Shown: positions 50,391 to 60,382, numbered from the stretch's first letter. The stretch: 64,000 nucleotides of DNA from an uncultured Roseovarius sp. (GCA_947497295.1 CANMFU010000001.1:186001-250000), one strand, 5' to 3'. Notes: generated by a model not told the origin, from the sequence alone. Program-made: numbers and translations.

Positions 50391-50714
50391 CATAGCGTCC
50401 TTGGCGTCGTCAGATTGGCCCTTTCTGCGCGCATCGCCCGCGCCGTGCAAGCGGATCACGCCGGTGCGCGTCATGCGCTCACGCCGGCGATCCGCCAGAA
50501 GCGCTCATGCCAGCGCAGTGCGCGCCGGGAGCGTCACCGAGGAGGCGATCAGGAGCGCAAATTGGGGCAGCAGGGGGCATCCAGTGTCAGAAATTGCAAT
50601 ACGAAGATAATGAAGTAGGCGATGGATTTGAGGTAAAGCGCCGTAACGGCAGCGGCATGAACGAACACGCTGCGCCCGCTTGTCTGAATGCCCGGCGCCG
50701 CACTGATGCCCGGC
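50391..50714. other. Space between mtnP and apt
   Basis: About 324 bases on the apt strand between mtnP and apt. It contains one possible small reading frame (50549-50668), listed separately. Nothing else was recognised. Confidence 0.4.
50549..50668 (-). CDS. Possible small membrane protein
   Basis: A 39-codon frame starting GTG, product beginning MFVHAAAVTALYLKSIAYF and ending DAPCCPNLRS. The middle has a hydrophobic stretch long enough for one membrane helix. There is no good ribosome site, so it may be chance. It lies between mtnP and apt on the same strand. Confidence 0.3.
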   Translation of the reverse strand: MFVHAAAVTALYLKSIAYFIIFVLQFLTLDAPCCPNLRS

Positions 50715-51602
50715 TCAGAGTGCCGCCTTGTTCAGCATCCGCCCGGCAACCGCGTCCAGCCGCGCCGTCACCTCGGGATCGCGCGCTTCGGGCGCGGTCA
50801 GGATTGCGTAGTCCAGTGCATGATCGCAGCCCTGCGGGCATGGCGCGCGCGCTTGGCCGAGCAGGTCCGGCAGGTCGCGCACCATCGTCTTGCCGCGCTC
50901 GGCATTGCCGATCAGCGTCGCGATGATCGCAGTCACGTCGACTTCGCCATGCTCGGGGTGCCAGCTGTCATAGTCGGTGATCATGGCGACCGAGGCATAG
51001 CACAGTTCGGCCTCGCGGGCGAGCTTTGCTTCGGGCATGCCGGTCATGCCGATCACGTCGCAGCTCCACGCCTCGCGGTAGAGGCGGCTTTCGGCAAGGG
51101 TCGAGAATTGCGGGCCTTCCATGGCCAGATAAGTGCCGCCCTGGTGAACGCGGCTGCCCGCCACCTCGGCGGCGCTGGCGCAGGCAGCGCCAAGGCGCGC
51201 GCAGGTCGGATTGGCGACCGACACATGCGCCACGCAGCCGGGGCCGAAGAACGATTTATCGCGCGCGATAGTGCGGTCAATATACTGATCGACAATCACA
51301 AAATCGCCCGGCGCCATTTCTTCGCGGAACGACCCGCAGGCGCCAAGGCTGATCACATCGGTTACGCCCAGCCGTTTGAGCGCATCGATATTGGCGCGGT
51401 AGGGCACTGACGACGGACTATGCACATGTCCGCGGCCGTGCCGCGGCAGAAACGCCATCGGCGTGCCATTGAGCGTCCCGGTCAGGATGCTGTCGGATGG
51501 TGCGCCAAAGGGGCTGTCGACCGTGCGCCACTCGGCGCCTTCCAATCCGTCAATGTCGTAGATGCCCGAGCCGCCAATCACGCCAATCATGGTATGTGCC
51601 AT
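50715..51602 (-). CDS. mtnP: S-methyl-5'-thioadenosine phosphorylase
   Basis: Cleaves methylthioadenosine to adenine and 5-methylthioribose 1-phosphate. The 295 residues include GGSGIYD, the phosphate-site segment RHGRGHVHSPSSV, the EGPQFSTLAESRLYR region and the TDYDSWHPE motif of the MTA phosphorylase group. AAAGGACAGC precedes the ATG. It supplies adenine to apt, encoded next on the same strand. Confidence 0.96.
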   Translation of the reverse strand: MAHTMIGVIGGSGIYDIDGLEGAEWRTVDSPFGAPSDSILTGTLNGTPMAFLPRHGRGHVHSPSSVPYRANIDALKRLGVTDVISLGACGSFREEMAPGDFVIVDQYIDRTIARDKSFFGPGCVAHVSVANPTCARLGAACASAAEVAGSRVHQGGTYLAMEGPQFSTLAESRLYREAWSCDVIGMTGMPEAKLAREAELCYASVAMITDYDSWHPEHGEVDVTAIIATLIGNAERGKTMVRDLPDLLGQARAPCPQGCDHALDYAILTAPEARDPEVTARLDAVAGRMLNKAAL

Positions 51603-51825
51603 GTGCTGTCCTTTTCTTTTTGCATTCAGGGTTTAAGCGTCATCGGCAGGGATGAAAAGCGCCGCATCGGTGACGCCGGCTGAGAAAAATTACGAACTTT
51701 CTGCAATTGCACCCATGATTTAAAGGCTTGGCAATGGATTTGTGACCAAATCGCTGTGGCCAAGGGGCGTAGGGGCAGCTAAACGGGGCCCTTGTTTATC
51801 ACTGGACGATGTCAGGACGCATGCT

Positions 51826-53454
51826 TTGAAAACCTCGCTGGCCGCTTTTGCCAAAACCATCACCAAGCCCGATCTGCGCGTCATGCAGGACGAGACGTTC
51901 AGCATAGGTCGGGTCCGGATCGAACTGCTGGCCGGTCTGACCGTCGCGCTGGCGCTGGTGCCAGAGGCTGTGGCCTTTGCTTTCGTCGCAGGGGTCCATC
52001 CGCTGGTCGGACTCTATGCCGCCTTTCTTGTCGGGCTTGTGACGGCGGTTATCGGCGGGCGGCCCGGTATGATATCGGGCGCCACTGGCGCGCTTGCGGT
52101 CGTCATGGTCAGCTTGGTCGCGCAACATGGCGTGGAATATCTTTTTGCCACCGTGGTCCTCATGGGATTGATGCAGGTGACGGCTGGTGTGCTAAAATGG
52201 GGCAAATTCATCCGGCTTGTGCCGCATCCCGTTATGCTGGGATTTGTGAACGGTCTGGCGATTGTGATCTTTCTCGCGCAGATGGGCCAGTTCAAGGTGC
52301 CGGGGACCATGGTGGATACCGGCCATGGGATGAGCGGCGGCGTCTGGCTAAGCGGCCAACCGTTGCTGGTCATGCTGGGCCTTGTGGCGCTGACGATGGG
52401 GATCATCTGGATCATGCCACGCATCACCCGCGTCATCCCTGCGCCGCTGGCCGGAATTGGCGTTGTCGCGGCGCTGGTGATCGTGTTCGGGCTTGATGTG
52501 CCACGCGTGGGCGATCTGGCGTCGATTCAGGGCGGCCTTCCGTCATTCCACATCCCGATGGTGCCGTTCACGATGGAAACCTTCGAAATCATCCTTCCCT
52601 ACGCTATCATTCTGGCCGCCATTGGCCTGATCGAAAGCTTGCTGACGCTGAACCTTGTGGGCGAAATTGTGGGACGCCGGGGCGGCGCCAGCCAAGAGTG
52701 CATCGCGCAGGGGCTTGCCAATACGCTGACCGGATTTTTTGGTGGCATGGGTGGCTGCGCGATGATTGGCCAGTCGATGATCAATGTCAAATCAGGTGGG
52801 CGCACGCGTATCGCAGGGATAGCGGCTGCGCTGTTTTTGCTGGTCTTCATTCTTTTTGCCGCTCCGCTAATCGAACAGATCCCGCTGGCCGCGCTGGTCG
52901 GCGTGATGTTCATGGTGGTGATCGGCACATTCGCGTGGAACTCGCTCACCATCCTGCGCAAGGTGCCGCTGACCGATGCGATGGTGATCGTCCTGGTGAC
53001 GGCGGTGACGGTGAAATACGATCTGGCCATTGCGGTTGTCGTCGGCGTCATCGTTTCGGCATTGGCCTACTCGTGGAACAACGCCAAACGCATCCACGCG
53101 ACGACCAAGCTGGATGAGACCGGCGCACGTGTCTACAGCATTGAAGGTCCGTTATTTTTTGGATCTGCCGAGGGGTTTGGCGAACTGTTTGATATTGAGG
53201 GTGATCCCGATACTGTGGTGGTTGATTTCGACCAAAGCCGCGTGGTCGATCAGTCGGCATTGCAGGCGATCGAGATGCTGGCGGGCAAATATCAATCAGC
53301 GGGTAAAACTCTGCAATTGCGTCATCTCAGCCGTGATTGTCATCGTCTTTTGACCAAGGCCGGGCACCTGATGATCGACAGCGACGACGACCCGGAATAC
53401 ATGGTAGCGGTGGATTACGATGTGAGAACCGGGGTGCTGGGCGCGGGACATTAG
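51826..53454 (+). CDS. SulP family anion transporter
   Basis: A 542-residue inner-membrane transporter with about 12 helices (residues about 40-400) and a C-terminal STAS domain (about 435-520, with SIEGPLFFGSAEGF and VDQSALQAIEML). The SulP signature region PEAVAFAFVAGVHPLVGLYAA is present. The substrate could be sulfate, bicarbonate or another anion. The start is uncertain: a TTG at 51826 has AGGA about eight bases upstream. The Met at 51883 lacks a ribosome site, and an in-frame GTG at 51742 gives an unlikely extension. Confidence 0.88.
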   Translation: MKTSLAAFAKTITKPDLRVMQDETFSIGRVRIELLAGLTVALALVPEAVAFAFVAGVHPLVGLYAAFLVGLVTAVIGGRPGMISGATGALAVVMVSLVAQHGVEYLFATVVLMGLMQVTAGVLKWGKFIRLVPHPVMLGFVNGLAIVIFLAQMGQFKVPGTMVDTGHGMSGGVWLSGQPLLVMLGLVALTMGIIWIMPRITRVIPAPLAGIGVVAALVIVFGLDVPRVGDLASIQGGLPSFHIPMVPFTMETFEIILPYAIILAAIGLIESLLTLNLVGEIVGRRGGASQECIAQGLANTLTGFFGGMGGCAMIGQSMINVKSGGRTRIAGIAAALFLLVFILFAAPLIEQIPLAALVGVMFMVVIGTFAWNSLTILRKVPLTDAMVIVLVTAVTVKYDLAIAVVVGVIVSALAYSWNNAKRIHATTKLDETGARVYSIEGPLFFGSAEGFGELFDIEGDPDTVVVDFDQSRVVDQSALQAIEMLAGKYQSAGKTLQLRHLSRDCHRLLTKAGHLMIDSDDDPEYMVAVDYDVRTGVLGAGH

Positions 53455-53522
53455 ACCTGCATTTGCGGAACCTGACGCGCGCCCAGACGGGTGGCGTGCA
53501 TCCGCAACCTGAATTGCGCGCA

Positions 53523-54401
53523 ATGGAATCTGATCTGACTGCCGCCACCCAAACCGTCACCATCCGGCGGGACTCGGATCTACGCAAACTCGTAGGCGCC
53601 GTACCAAATATAGTGATCGTGTTACCGGCTTGGGGTGTATCGCGTTTGGTTGGCGCAGGAAGGGCGGATCGCGGGGCGCTTGCACCTGCAGCAGACCCTG
53701 AGTGATGTCGTGGTGATGGCGACGCGCGTGCTGGTTTGGTTGGCGGGTATCCTCATCGCGCGGACGGTTTATTCTTACTATTATATTGAGCAAAGCAGTG
53801 GCCCTGCTCGGTCTGGGATCGTTCAACATCGGGTTTGCATTCAGGGATACATTCGAAAATTTTCTTGCAGGTATCCTTATTTTTCTGCGCGAGCCTTTTG
53901 CCCTCAGGGATCTTGTCGAATGCAAAAGCGCCGAGGGTAAGATGAAGGCAATCACGACCCGGGACACAACGGCGCGCCACACCGATGGCCAGCTTGTCGC
54001 CATGTCCAATCATGAGTTGCTTCAGAACCCGGTGACCGTTCGCACCGACAGGGATTTGCGCCGCACAACCATTATCTGCGGTGTGGGCGGACGCGAAGAG
54101 GTGGACCGCGCCCACGATATCATATGAGGCGCTGGATAAAGTGCGCTCGGATATCAAGGATGTTCAATTACTTGCACATGGATTCCACAATGCGCCCATA
54201 GATTTCGAGCTGACATGGTGGACAGGGCAAAGCCCTTTGGCGATCCGTCGGTCGCGTGATCAGGTGGTTGGCGCCGTCAAGCATACGCTGGACGATGTGG
54301 GCATTGAAATTCCGTATCCCTACCGCGTAATGATCTTCAAACGGCCCGCGCCGGTGGTAATGGCAAACCCTGCCGGGGACGATAGCGCGGCGTCCAACTG
54401 A
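53523..54401 (+). pseudogene. Frameshifted mscS-family channel gene
   Basis: Pieces of one MscS channel lie in successive reading frames. N-terminal helix part (LRKLVGAVPNIVIVL) is in one frame to about 53650. LHLQQTLSDVVVMATRVLVW follows in the next. LGLGSFNIGFAFRDTFENFL through TDRDLRRTTIICG is in the third (about 53775-54110). YEALDKVRSDIKDV and DFELTWWTGQ to the stop return to the first frame. So at least three frameshifts separate parts that are contiguous in intact homologues. The original start may be near 53523. An intact, different MscS-type gene is at 37.6-39.0 kb. Confidence 0.88.
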
Positions 54402-54489
54402 CTCCCGGGCCGCGTTTCAATTGTGCGACCTTGCGCGCCATGTTACGCGCTGCGCCGACGATGGTGGGAAACTGTTGAAAGGCGACGCG

Positions 54490-54975
54490 GTGCTCGAACT
54501 CAGGCCCGAAACGGATAGCGACTGGTGGGAGGTCGAGGCGCTGCTTGACCTGTGCTTTGCGCCCGGTCGCGAGGCACTGTCGTCCTATCGTTTGCGCGAT
54601 GGAGTGCCGCCGGTGCCCGGCCTCAGCGTGGTTGCGAGGGACGGAAGCAACATACTGGCCGGAGCGATCCGATTTTGGCCGGTTCAGGTGGGTGGCGCGC
54701 CCGTGCTGCTGCTGGGGCCGATTGCCGTCCATCCGACCCGTCAGGGCGAGGGGCTGGGCGGCTACATGATGCGCGGCTCGCTGGAGGTCGCGCGCGACGC
54801 TGGCTGGGCCCGGGTGATGCTGGTGGGCGATGCGCCCTACTATGGGCGCTTTGGGTTCAGGCCGTTAAGGCATGTCGAAATGCCGCCACCGACAAACCCG
54901 GATCGCGTGCTCGGTCTGGATCTGGTTCCTGGCGCCTGGGACGGTATTGTCGGAAAAGTGACACGCACGGCTTGA
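54490..54975 (+). CDS. GNAT family N-acetyltransferase (YhbS-like)
   Basis: A 161-residue acetyltransferase. The acetyl-CoA site is IAVHPTRQGEGLGGYMM, preceded by LLLGPIA; AGWARVMLVGDAPYYGRFGF is typical of YhbS-like members. I chose the GTG at 54490, with AAAGG seven bases before it. The substrate is unknown. Confidence 0.88.
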   Translation: MLELRPETDSDWWEVEALLDLCFAPGREALSSYRLRDGVPPVPGLSVVARDGSNILAGAIRFWPVQVGGAPVLLLGPIAVHPTRQGEGLGGYMMRGSLEVARDAGWARVMLVGDAPYYGRFGFRPLRHVEMPPPTNPDRVLGLDLVPGAWDGIVGKVTRTA

Positions 54976-55006
54976 AACCTGTGGATGATGTACTGATCTA
55001 TATCCG

Positions 55007-55777
55007 ATGATGGATTACTTTGACCCACCGATAGGCCGTGCAGAAGTAGCGTTGCGGCTGGAGGCACTGGTGCGGCGGCATGCGCGTGCTGGCAATCTGG
55101 GCATTCAGGTGCTCAACGTCCTCGGTGGGCGGGCCGAGGCGCTGTTGGAGCAGTTGCCGGGCGGCGTCCGAGACCGGCTGGAGGGCGGGACCGAGCAGGC
55201 GCTGGTCATTGCGATGGGCGCCGCGCATCGCTCGCGCGGGATGGTCGGCGGCCAGCCCGGCTGGCTGAACCGCGCTGTGACAACCGCGATGGGTGCGGCT
55301 GGTGGCTTTGGTGGTCTGCCCTCGGCGCTGGCTGAATTACCTGTAACGACAACGATATTGTTGCGCGCGATTCAGGACGTGGCCAGCGAATATGACTTTG
55401 ACCCTGCGGAAGAAGGCGTTCGTTTCGATTGCGTGCAGGTATTCGCCGCAGCCGGGCCGCTGGATCATGACGATGGGGCGGATCTGGCATTTCTGACAAC
55501 GCGCGTGGCGGTGACGGGCAAGGCTATGCAGGCATTGATCGGGCGGGTTGCGCCGCGTCTGAGTGTGGTTTTGGGCCAAAAACTGGCCGCGCAAACAGTG
55601 CCGATCCTGGGCGCTGCGGCGGGTGCGGCGACCAATTACGTCTTCACCAGCTATTATCAGCAGATGGCGCATGTGCATTTCGGCCTGCGCCGCCTGGCCA
55701 TAGAAGCGGATATGAGCCACGCCGAACTTTTGGAGGCATTTCGGGAAAAGATTGCAGCGCCAGTCAAGCGGTCGTGA
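55007..55777 (+). CDS. EcsC family protein
   Basis: A 256-residue protein of the EcsC family, named for a Bacillus gene near an ABC exporter. Gly/Ala-rich helical segments (VTTAMGAAGGFGGLPSALAELP, VPILGAAAGAATNYVFTSYYQQMAHVHFGLR) are characteristic. The function is unknown; here it is not next to transporter genes. It converges with ptsP. Confidence 0.85.
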   Translation: MMDYFDPPIGRAEVALRLEALVRRHARAGNLGIQVLNVLGGRAEALLEQLPGGVRDRLEGGTEQALVIAMGAAHRSRGMVGGQPGWLNRAVTTAMGAAGGFGGLPSALAELPVTTTILLRAIQDVASEYDFDPAEEGVRFDCVQVFAAAGPLDHDDGADLAFLTTRVAVTGKAMQALIGRVAPRLSVVLGQKLAAQTVPILGAAAGAATNYVFTSYYQQMAHVHFGLRRLAIEADMSHAELLEAFREKIAAPVKRS

Positions 55778-55782
55778 AAGCC

Positions 55783-58026
55783 TTACAGTTTTTCACGCAG
55801 ATATTCCAAAACTGACGGGCGTACTGATTGGTCGCCCCGGCGCCCGGAATCGTCGATGACGCTGCGCAATTCGTTCAGATCGGTCCGGCGCAGGATTGAT
55901 TTCACCGGCCCGATCGAGGCGGGTCGCATCGACAGGGTGCGGATGCCGATAGCGGCAAGGCAGGCCGCCTCGACGGGTTTGCCCGCATCCTCACCACAGA
56001 AACTGAGCGGCGTTTCGGTGGCCATGCAACGCTGGGTAATCCCTTGAAGGAAGGTCAAAAAGCTGACGTTCAGCGTATCATAACGGCGGCGCACTCGCTC
56101 GTTCTCGCGGTCGGCAGCAAAGAAGAACTGTTTCAGGTCGTTGCCGCCGATCGAAAGGAAATCGACATCGCGGTAAAACTGATCTGGCGCGTAGGCAAGG
56201 CTGGGGGTCTCCAGCATGGCGCCCAGCTTCATTGTGGCGGGCATGGGGTGGCCAAGGATGCGCTCGCGCTCCAGCGCCTTGTCCAGCTCGGCGCGGCCCG
56301 CATCGAATTCCTCGCGCTGGGCGACGAAGGGAAACATCACCGATAAAGGGCGACCGTTTGCGCCGCGGATAAGAGCCTGAAGTTGCATCCGCATCACGCC
56401 GGGTTTGTCCAGACCCACGCGGATCGCGCGCCAGCCCATTGCCGGATTCGGCTCATCCGTGGGCTTCATGTAAGGCAGCACCTTGTCCGAGCCGATGTCG
56501 AGCGTGCGGAACACTACTTCGCGCCCTTGGGCGGCATCCATGACGCGACTGTAAAGCTCGCTCAGTTCGGCCCGCTTCGGCATTTTCGTGCGGACGAGAA
56601 ATTGCAGCTCGGTCCGAAACAGGCCCACACCCTCGGCGCCCGAGTTTTCCAGACTGGGCAGATCAGCCATCAACCCGGCGTTCATATTCAGCGCAAGGGT
56701 CTTCCCGCACAGCGTGGTCGCGGGCTTGTCGCGGATCGACGCGTAGCGTTCCTGCGCTTTGGCCTGCATCGCCATCTTGTCGCGAAACGCGGCCATGATC
56801 GTTTCACCGGGTCGCAGATGCGCAATGCCCTGATCGCCGTCTACCAGAATGGGATCGCCATTCATGGCCTCGGTTGTGATATTTTTGGCGTGAATCACCA
56901 GTGGGATCGCCAGCGCGCGGGCGACGATGGTGGCATGGCTGCCGACGGCGCCTTCCTCCAGCACGATACCCTTCAGGCTGCGGCCATAATCCAGCAGCTC
57001 GGCGGGGCCAATATTGCGCGCGATCAAAATGGGATCGGGCGGCATTTCGGCGGCGGTTCCGGTGCCCTGTCCGGTCAGGATGCGCAGCATGCGGTTGCTG
57101 AGATCGTCCAGATCATGCAGGCGGTCGCGCAGGTAGGCATCGGCCACCTGTCCCAGACGGGCGCGGGCGGTGGACTGTTCCTTTTCCACGGCTGCCTCGG
57201 CCGAGAGGCCGCGATTGATGTCTTCTTCCATGCGCCGCATCCAGCCCTTGGAATTGGCGAACATGCGGTAGGCTTCCAGCACTTCCAGCTGTTCCTTGTC
57301 GCCGAAGCGGGCGCTGGTCAGCATGCGGTCAACGCCGACGCGCAATTCGTCCACGGCCTCGTTCAGGCGTTCCAATTCGCGCACCGGGTCTTCGCCGATA
57401 AGGTTGGTGACCATAACGCGGGGCTCGTGCAGCCAGACATGGCCGCGCGCTGCGCCTTCCTGTGCGGTGGCGCCGCGAAATTGAACGGGGTGCTGGTGGC
57501 GCGCCTTCATGGCGGCGCCGTCGCCGATAAAGGCGCCCAATTCGGTCATTTCGGCAAGTACCATGGCGACCACTTCGACGGCATATACCTCTTCTTCCGA
57601 GAAGCTGCGCGCATTCTTCGTCTGGACCACCAGCACGCCCAGTTTTTCGCCCAGCCGCTGGATGGGAACGCCCATGAAGGATGAATATCCTTCCTCGCCG
57701 ATTTCCGGCATGAAGCGGAAGCCGGGCATGTTTGGCGCGTCGTCTGTATTGATGACCTGTCCGGTGCGCGCCACACGCCCCACCAGACCCTCGCCCATAC
57801 GCATCCGGGTTTTATGCACCGCTTCCGGGTTCAACCCCTCGGTCGCGCACAGTTCCAGCATGTCTTCGTCGCGAAACAGGTAGATCGAGCAGACCTCGAT
57901 CCGCATTTCCTCGGCGATGAGGTGGGTGATCTGGTCCAAACGCGCCTGACCAGCCGCATCCTGCGCCATGACGGCGCGCAGGCGGCCCAGCATTTGCCGG
58001 CTGTCTGTCTGGAAATCATGGCTCAT
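55783..58026 (-). CDS. ptsP: Phosphoenolpyruvate-protein phosphotransferase (EI-Ntr)
   Basis: Enzyme I of the nitrogen phosphotransferase system, which passes phosphate from PEP to NPr and EIIA-Ntr. The 747 residues comprise an N-terminal GAF domain (about 20-165), a PEP-utilising N-terminal domain, the swivelling domain with the phosphorylated His H364 in AVGSHATIVAR, and a TIM-barrel with LFRTELQFL and LSFCGEDAGKP. It lies 66 bases downstream of lysC on the same strand. The other Pts-Ntr genes are not in this window. Confidence 0.97.
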   Translation of the reverse strand: MSHDFQTDSRQMLGRLRAVMAQDAAGQARLDQITHLIAEEMRIEVCSIYLFRDEDMLELCATEGLNPEAVHKTRMRMGEGLVGRVARTGQVINTDDAPNMPGFRFMPEIGEEGYSSFMGVPIQRLGEKLGVLVVQTKNARSFSEEEVYAVEVVAMVLAEMTELGAFIGDGAAMKARHQHPVQFRGATAQEGAARGHVWLHEPRVMVTNLIGEDPVRELERLNEAVDELRVGVDRMLTSARFGDKEQLEVLEAYRMFANSKGWMRRMEEDINRGLSAEAAVEKEQSTARARLGQVADAYLRDRLHDLDDLSNRMLRILTGQGTGTAAEMPPDPILIARNIGPAELLDYGRSLKGIVLEEGAVGSHATIVARALAIPLVIHAKNITTEAMNGDPILVDGDQGIAHLRPGETIMAAFRDKMAMQAKAQERYASIRDKPATTLCGKTLALNMNAGLMADLPSLENSGAEGVGLFRTELQFLVRTKMPKRAELSELYSRVMDAAQGREVVFRTLDIGSDKVLPYMKPTDEPNPAMGWRAIRVGLDKPGVMRMQLQALIRGANGRPLSVMFPFVAQREEFDAGRAELDKALERERILGHPMPATMKLGAMLETPSLAYAPDQFYRDVDFLSIGGNDLKQFFFAADRENERVRRRYDTLNVSFLTFLQGITQRCMATETPLSFCGEDAGKPVEAACLAAIGIRTLSMRPASIGPVKSILRRTDLNELRSVIDDSGRRGDQSVRPSVLEYLREKL

Positions 58027-58092
58027 CAGTGTTGTGCTCTCGCGCCTTTCTGTCAGGTCAAGGGGCGCGCCGCGTGTCTTGGCGCGGGCGCT

Positions 58093-59331
58093 CTATCCGA
58101 CCTTGTCCAAGTCGAAGGCATCATGCAGCGCCTGAACGGCGAGTTCCATGTATTTCCGGTCGATCAGGACGGAAATTTTTATCTCGGAGGTTGCAATCAC
58201 CTTGATGTTGATCCCCTCGTCGCTAAGCGTGCGAAACATCTGTGCGGCGACGCCCGACTGGCTGCGCATGCCGATACCGACGGCGGAAATCTTGGCAACG
58301 TTGGTATCTGCCACGAGGTTTTGATAGTCGATCTGACCGGCTTCGACGGCATTTTTAAGCGCGTTCTCGGCGCGCGCGACCTGCTCGGTCGGGCAGGAGA
58401 ACGTCATGTCAGTGCGTCCGTCCTCGGAGATGTTCTGAATGATCATGTCCACATTCACGCCTGCCTCGGACAACGGGCCAAAGATGGCGGCGGCGATGCC
58501 GGGCCGGTCGGCGACGGACATAAGGGTCATCTTGGCCTCGTCGCGGGAATAGGCGATGCCGGTCACAACTTTGGATTCCATGATTTCCTCCTCGGCGCAG
58601 ACAAAAGTGCCGGCGTCATCTGATTGTTCCTCAAAGCTGCTGAGCACCCGCAACTTGACGTTAAACCGCATCGCCAGCTCTACCGAGCGGGTTTGCAGCA
58701 CCTTGGCGCCAAGACTGGCCAGTTCCAACATTTCCTCATAGGCGATGCGGTCCAGCTTGCGAGCCTTGGGCGAGATGCGCGGATCGGTCGTGTAGACGCC
58801 GTCGACATCGGTGTAGATATCGCAACGTTCGGCGTCCATGGCGGCAGCAAACGCAACGGCGGTGGTATCGCTGCCGCCCCGGCCCAGCGTCGTGATGCGG
58901 CCCTCGGGGCTGATGCCCTGGAAGCCCGCGACGACGGCGACGCGCATGCCTTCGGCAAATTTTGCCATGATATTGGCCGGAGGAATATCCAGAATACGCG
59001 CGGCAGAGTGGGCGCTGGTGGTCTTGACCGGCACCTGCCAGCCCTGCCAACTGCGCGCGGGAATTTCCATCTCCTGCAAGGTCAGTGCCATCAGGCCGGC
59101 GGTCACGTTTTCGCCCGAAGCCACAACGGCGTCATATTCGCGCGCATCATAGAGCGGCGACGTCTCGCCCACCCAGCCGACCAATTCGTTGGTCTTGCCG
59201 GACATGGCCGACACGATGACGATCACGTCATAGCCTTTGGCGACTTCAACGCCGACACGTTTGGCCACGCGGCGGATGCGATCCAGATTGGCGACGGAGG
59301 TGCCGCCGAATTTCATCACGAGAACGGGCAT
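58093..59331 (-). CDS. lysC: Aspartate kinase
   Basis: Phosphorylates aspartate, the first step of lysine, threonine and methionine synthesis. The 412-residue length is standard for the monofunctional enzyme. KFGGTSVANLDRI starts the kinase domain, and two ACT domains (about 265-340 and 345-410) give feedback control. asd at 41.3 kb supplies the next step. Confidence 0.97.
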   Translation of the reverse strand: MPVLVMKFGGTSVANLDRIRRVAKRVGVEVAKGYDVIVIVSAMSGKTNELVGWVGETSPLYDAREYDAVVASGENVTAGLMALTLQEMEIPARSWQGWQVPVKTTSAHSAARILDIPPANIMAKFAEGMRVAVVAGFQGISPEGRITTLGRGGSDTTAVAFAAAMDAERCDIYTDVDGVYTTDPRISPKARKLDRIAYEEMLELASLGAKVLQTRSVELAMRFNVKLRVLSSFEEQSDDAGTFVCAEEEIMESKVVTGIAYSRDEAKMTLMSVADRPGIAAAIFGPLSEAGVNVDMIIQNISEDGRTDMTFSCPTEQVARAENALKNAVEAGQIDYQNLVADTNVAKISAVGIGMRSQSGVAAQMFRTLSDEGINIKVIATSEIKISVLIDRKYMELAVQALHDAFDLDKVG

Positions 59332-59412
59332 ATCTGCGTCCCTTGTGGTAAGTTCGGAGGCGGTTTACGCGCGGCAGCGGGCCAGCGCAATAGTGCGCGG
59401 TGGCCCGGCTGA

Positions 59413-59817
59413 TCAGCCACGCGCCTCGCGCACCATTTCGCCAAGGGCAGTCATCGCGTCATTTGCGCGGTCTGATGGCACAAACAGATGGTCGTGATAG
59501 AAGCCTGCCACCGGATTGACCCCCATGCCGAGCCCGGCCAGCCGTGTCGTAACCTTGGCCAGAAACCCAACGGCATCAAGCGCGGAATGGATATTCAGCG
59601 TTATCATACGGCAGGGAAATTCGTGCGGCAGTGTCGCGGCAGTGGCTTCATCCTCTGTGATGATGACCGTCGTTCCCTCGCGCTCTTGCATCATCATGCG
59701 CGGGGTCAGGCCTGGGGGCAGTTTGCGGTCGCGCAGGGTGGCGAATACGTAGGTTTCATCCTCCAGCACGAGCGCCATGCCGGACAGGAGATGCCTCAGA
59801 TCGCGACTGCCGGTCAT
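59413..59817 (-). CDS. ACT domain-containing protein
   Basis: A 134-residue protein with two ACT-type modules, resembling the CASTOR/ACT_7 group (LALVLEDETYVFATL-like start; HSALDAVGFLAKVTTRLAGLGMGVNPVAGFYHDHLFV). Such modules bind amino acids or similar ligands. It lies upstream of lysC by about 80 bases on the same strand, so a role in amino acid sensing is possible but not shown. Confidence 0.8.
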   Translation of the reverse strand: MTGSRDLRHLLSGMALVLEDETYVFATLRDRKLPPGLTPRMMMQEREGTTVIITEDEATAATLPHEFPCRMITLNIHSALDAVGFLAKVTTRLAGLGMGVNPVAGFYHDHLFVPSDRANDAMTALGEMVREARG

Positions 59818-59861
59818 CAGATGCCTCGGGTTAATGTCTAAAAATCGTGCGGGACGTCGGC

Positions 59862-60302
59862 TCAGTTCACCTTGCGCATCGGGCGGAAGGGCAGAGGTAC
59901 GATTTGAACGCCGTCCTCCACCAGCTTGCGGGCTTCATCAGCGCGCGCCTCGCCGTATATGGGGCGTTCGGGCGCTGAGCCGTCATGCATCTCGCGCGCC
60001 TTGCGGGCAAAATCGGTGCCGACATATTCGGAGTTGGCTTCGATCTTTTCGCGCAATTGTGTGATGGCCAGCTGCGCTGCACTTTTGGGCGCCACCAGCG
60101 GGCTGTTGCTGGGCGATGTGTCCGGCGCCGTGCCGCGCCCAGATTGCACATTGGGCGCCATGATGCCTTTGGTGATGTCCGTGCTGCCACAATCGGCGCA
60201 AGTTACCAGCCCGGCGCGCGCCAGTTTGTCAAAGGATTCGGCCGACTGAAACCAGCTGTCAAAGCTATGATTTTCGGCGCATTTCAGCGAGAATTTTATC
60301 AT
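59862..60302 (-). CDS. DUF1178 family protein
   Basis: A 146-residue protein. The N-terminal zinc-ribbon-like part has KCAENHSFDSWFQSAESFD and CADCG (Cys at about 8, 35 and 38). The middle is low-complexity (SPSNSPLVAPKSA) and the C-terminal part (AREMHDGSAPERPIYGEA) is conserved in alphaproteobacteria. The function is unknown. Confidence 0.88.
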   Translation of the reverse strand: MIKFSLKCAENHSFDSWFQSAESFDKLARAGLVTCADCGSTDITKGIMAPNVQSGRGTAPDTSPSNSPLVAPKSAAQLAITQLREKIEANSEYVGTDFARKAREMHDGSAPERPIYGEARADEARKLVEDGVQIVPLPFRPMRKVN

Positions 60303-60382
60303 CTGGCCCGGTCCGGTTCTGTTATATTTAAGGTATAGGCTTCGCTGCGAATATCAAGCGTAACGCATCAGAACAGGGCCAG

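Noticed and set aside
53523..54401. Programmed frameshifting in the MscS-like gene
   Set aside because: Three separate shifts would be needed, which is far better explained by decay.
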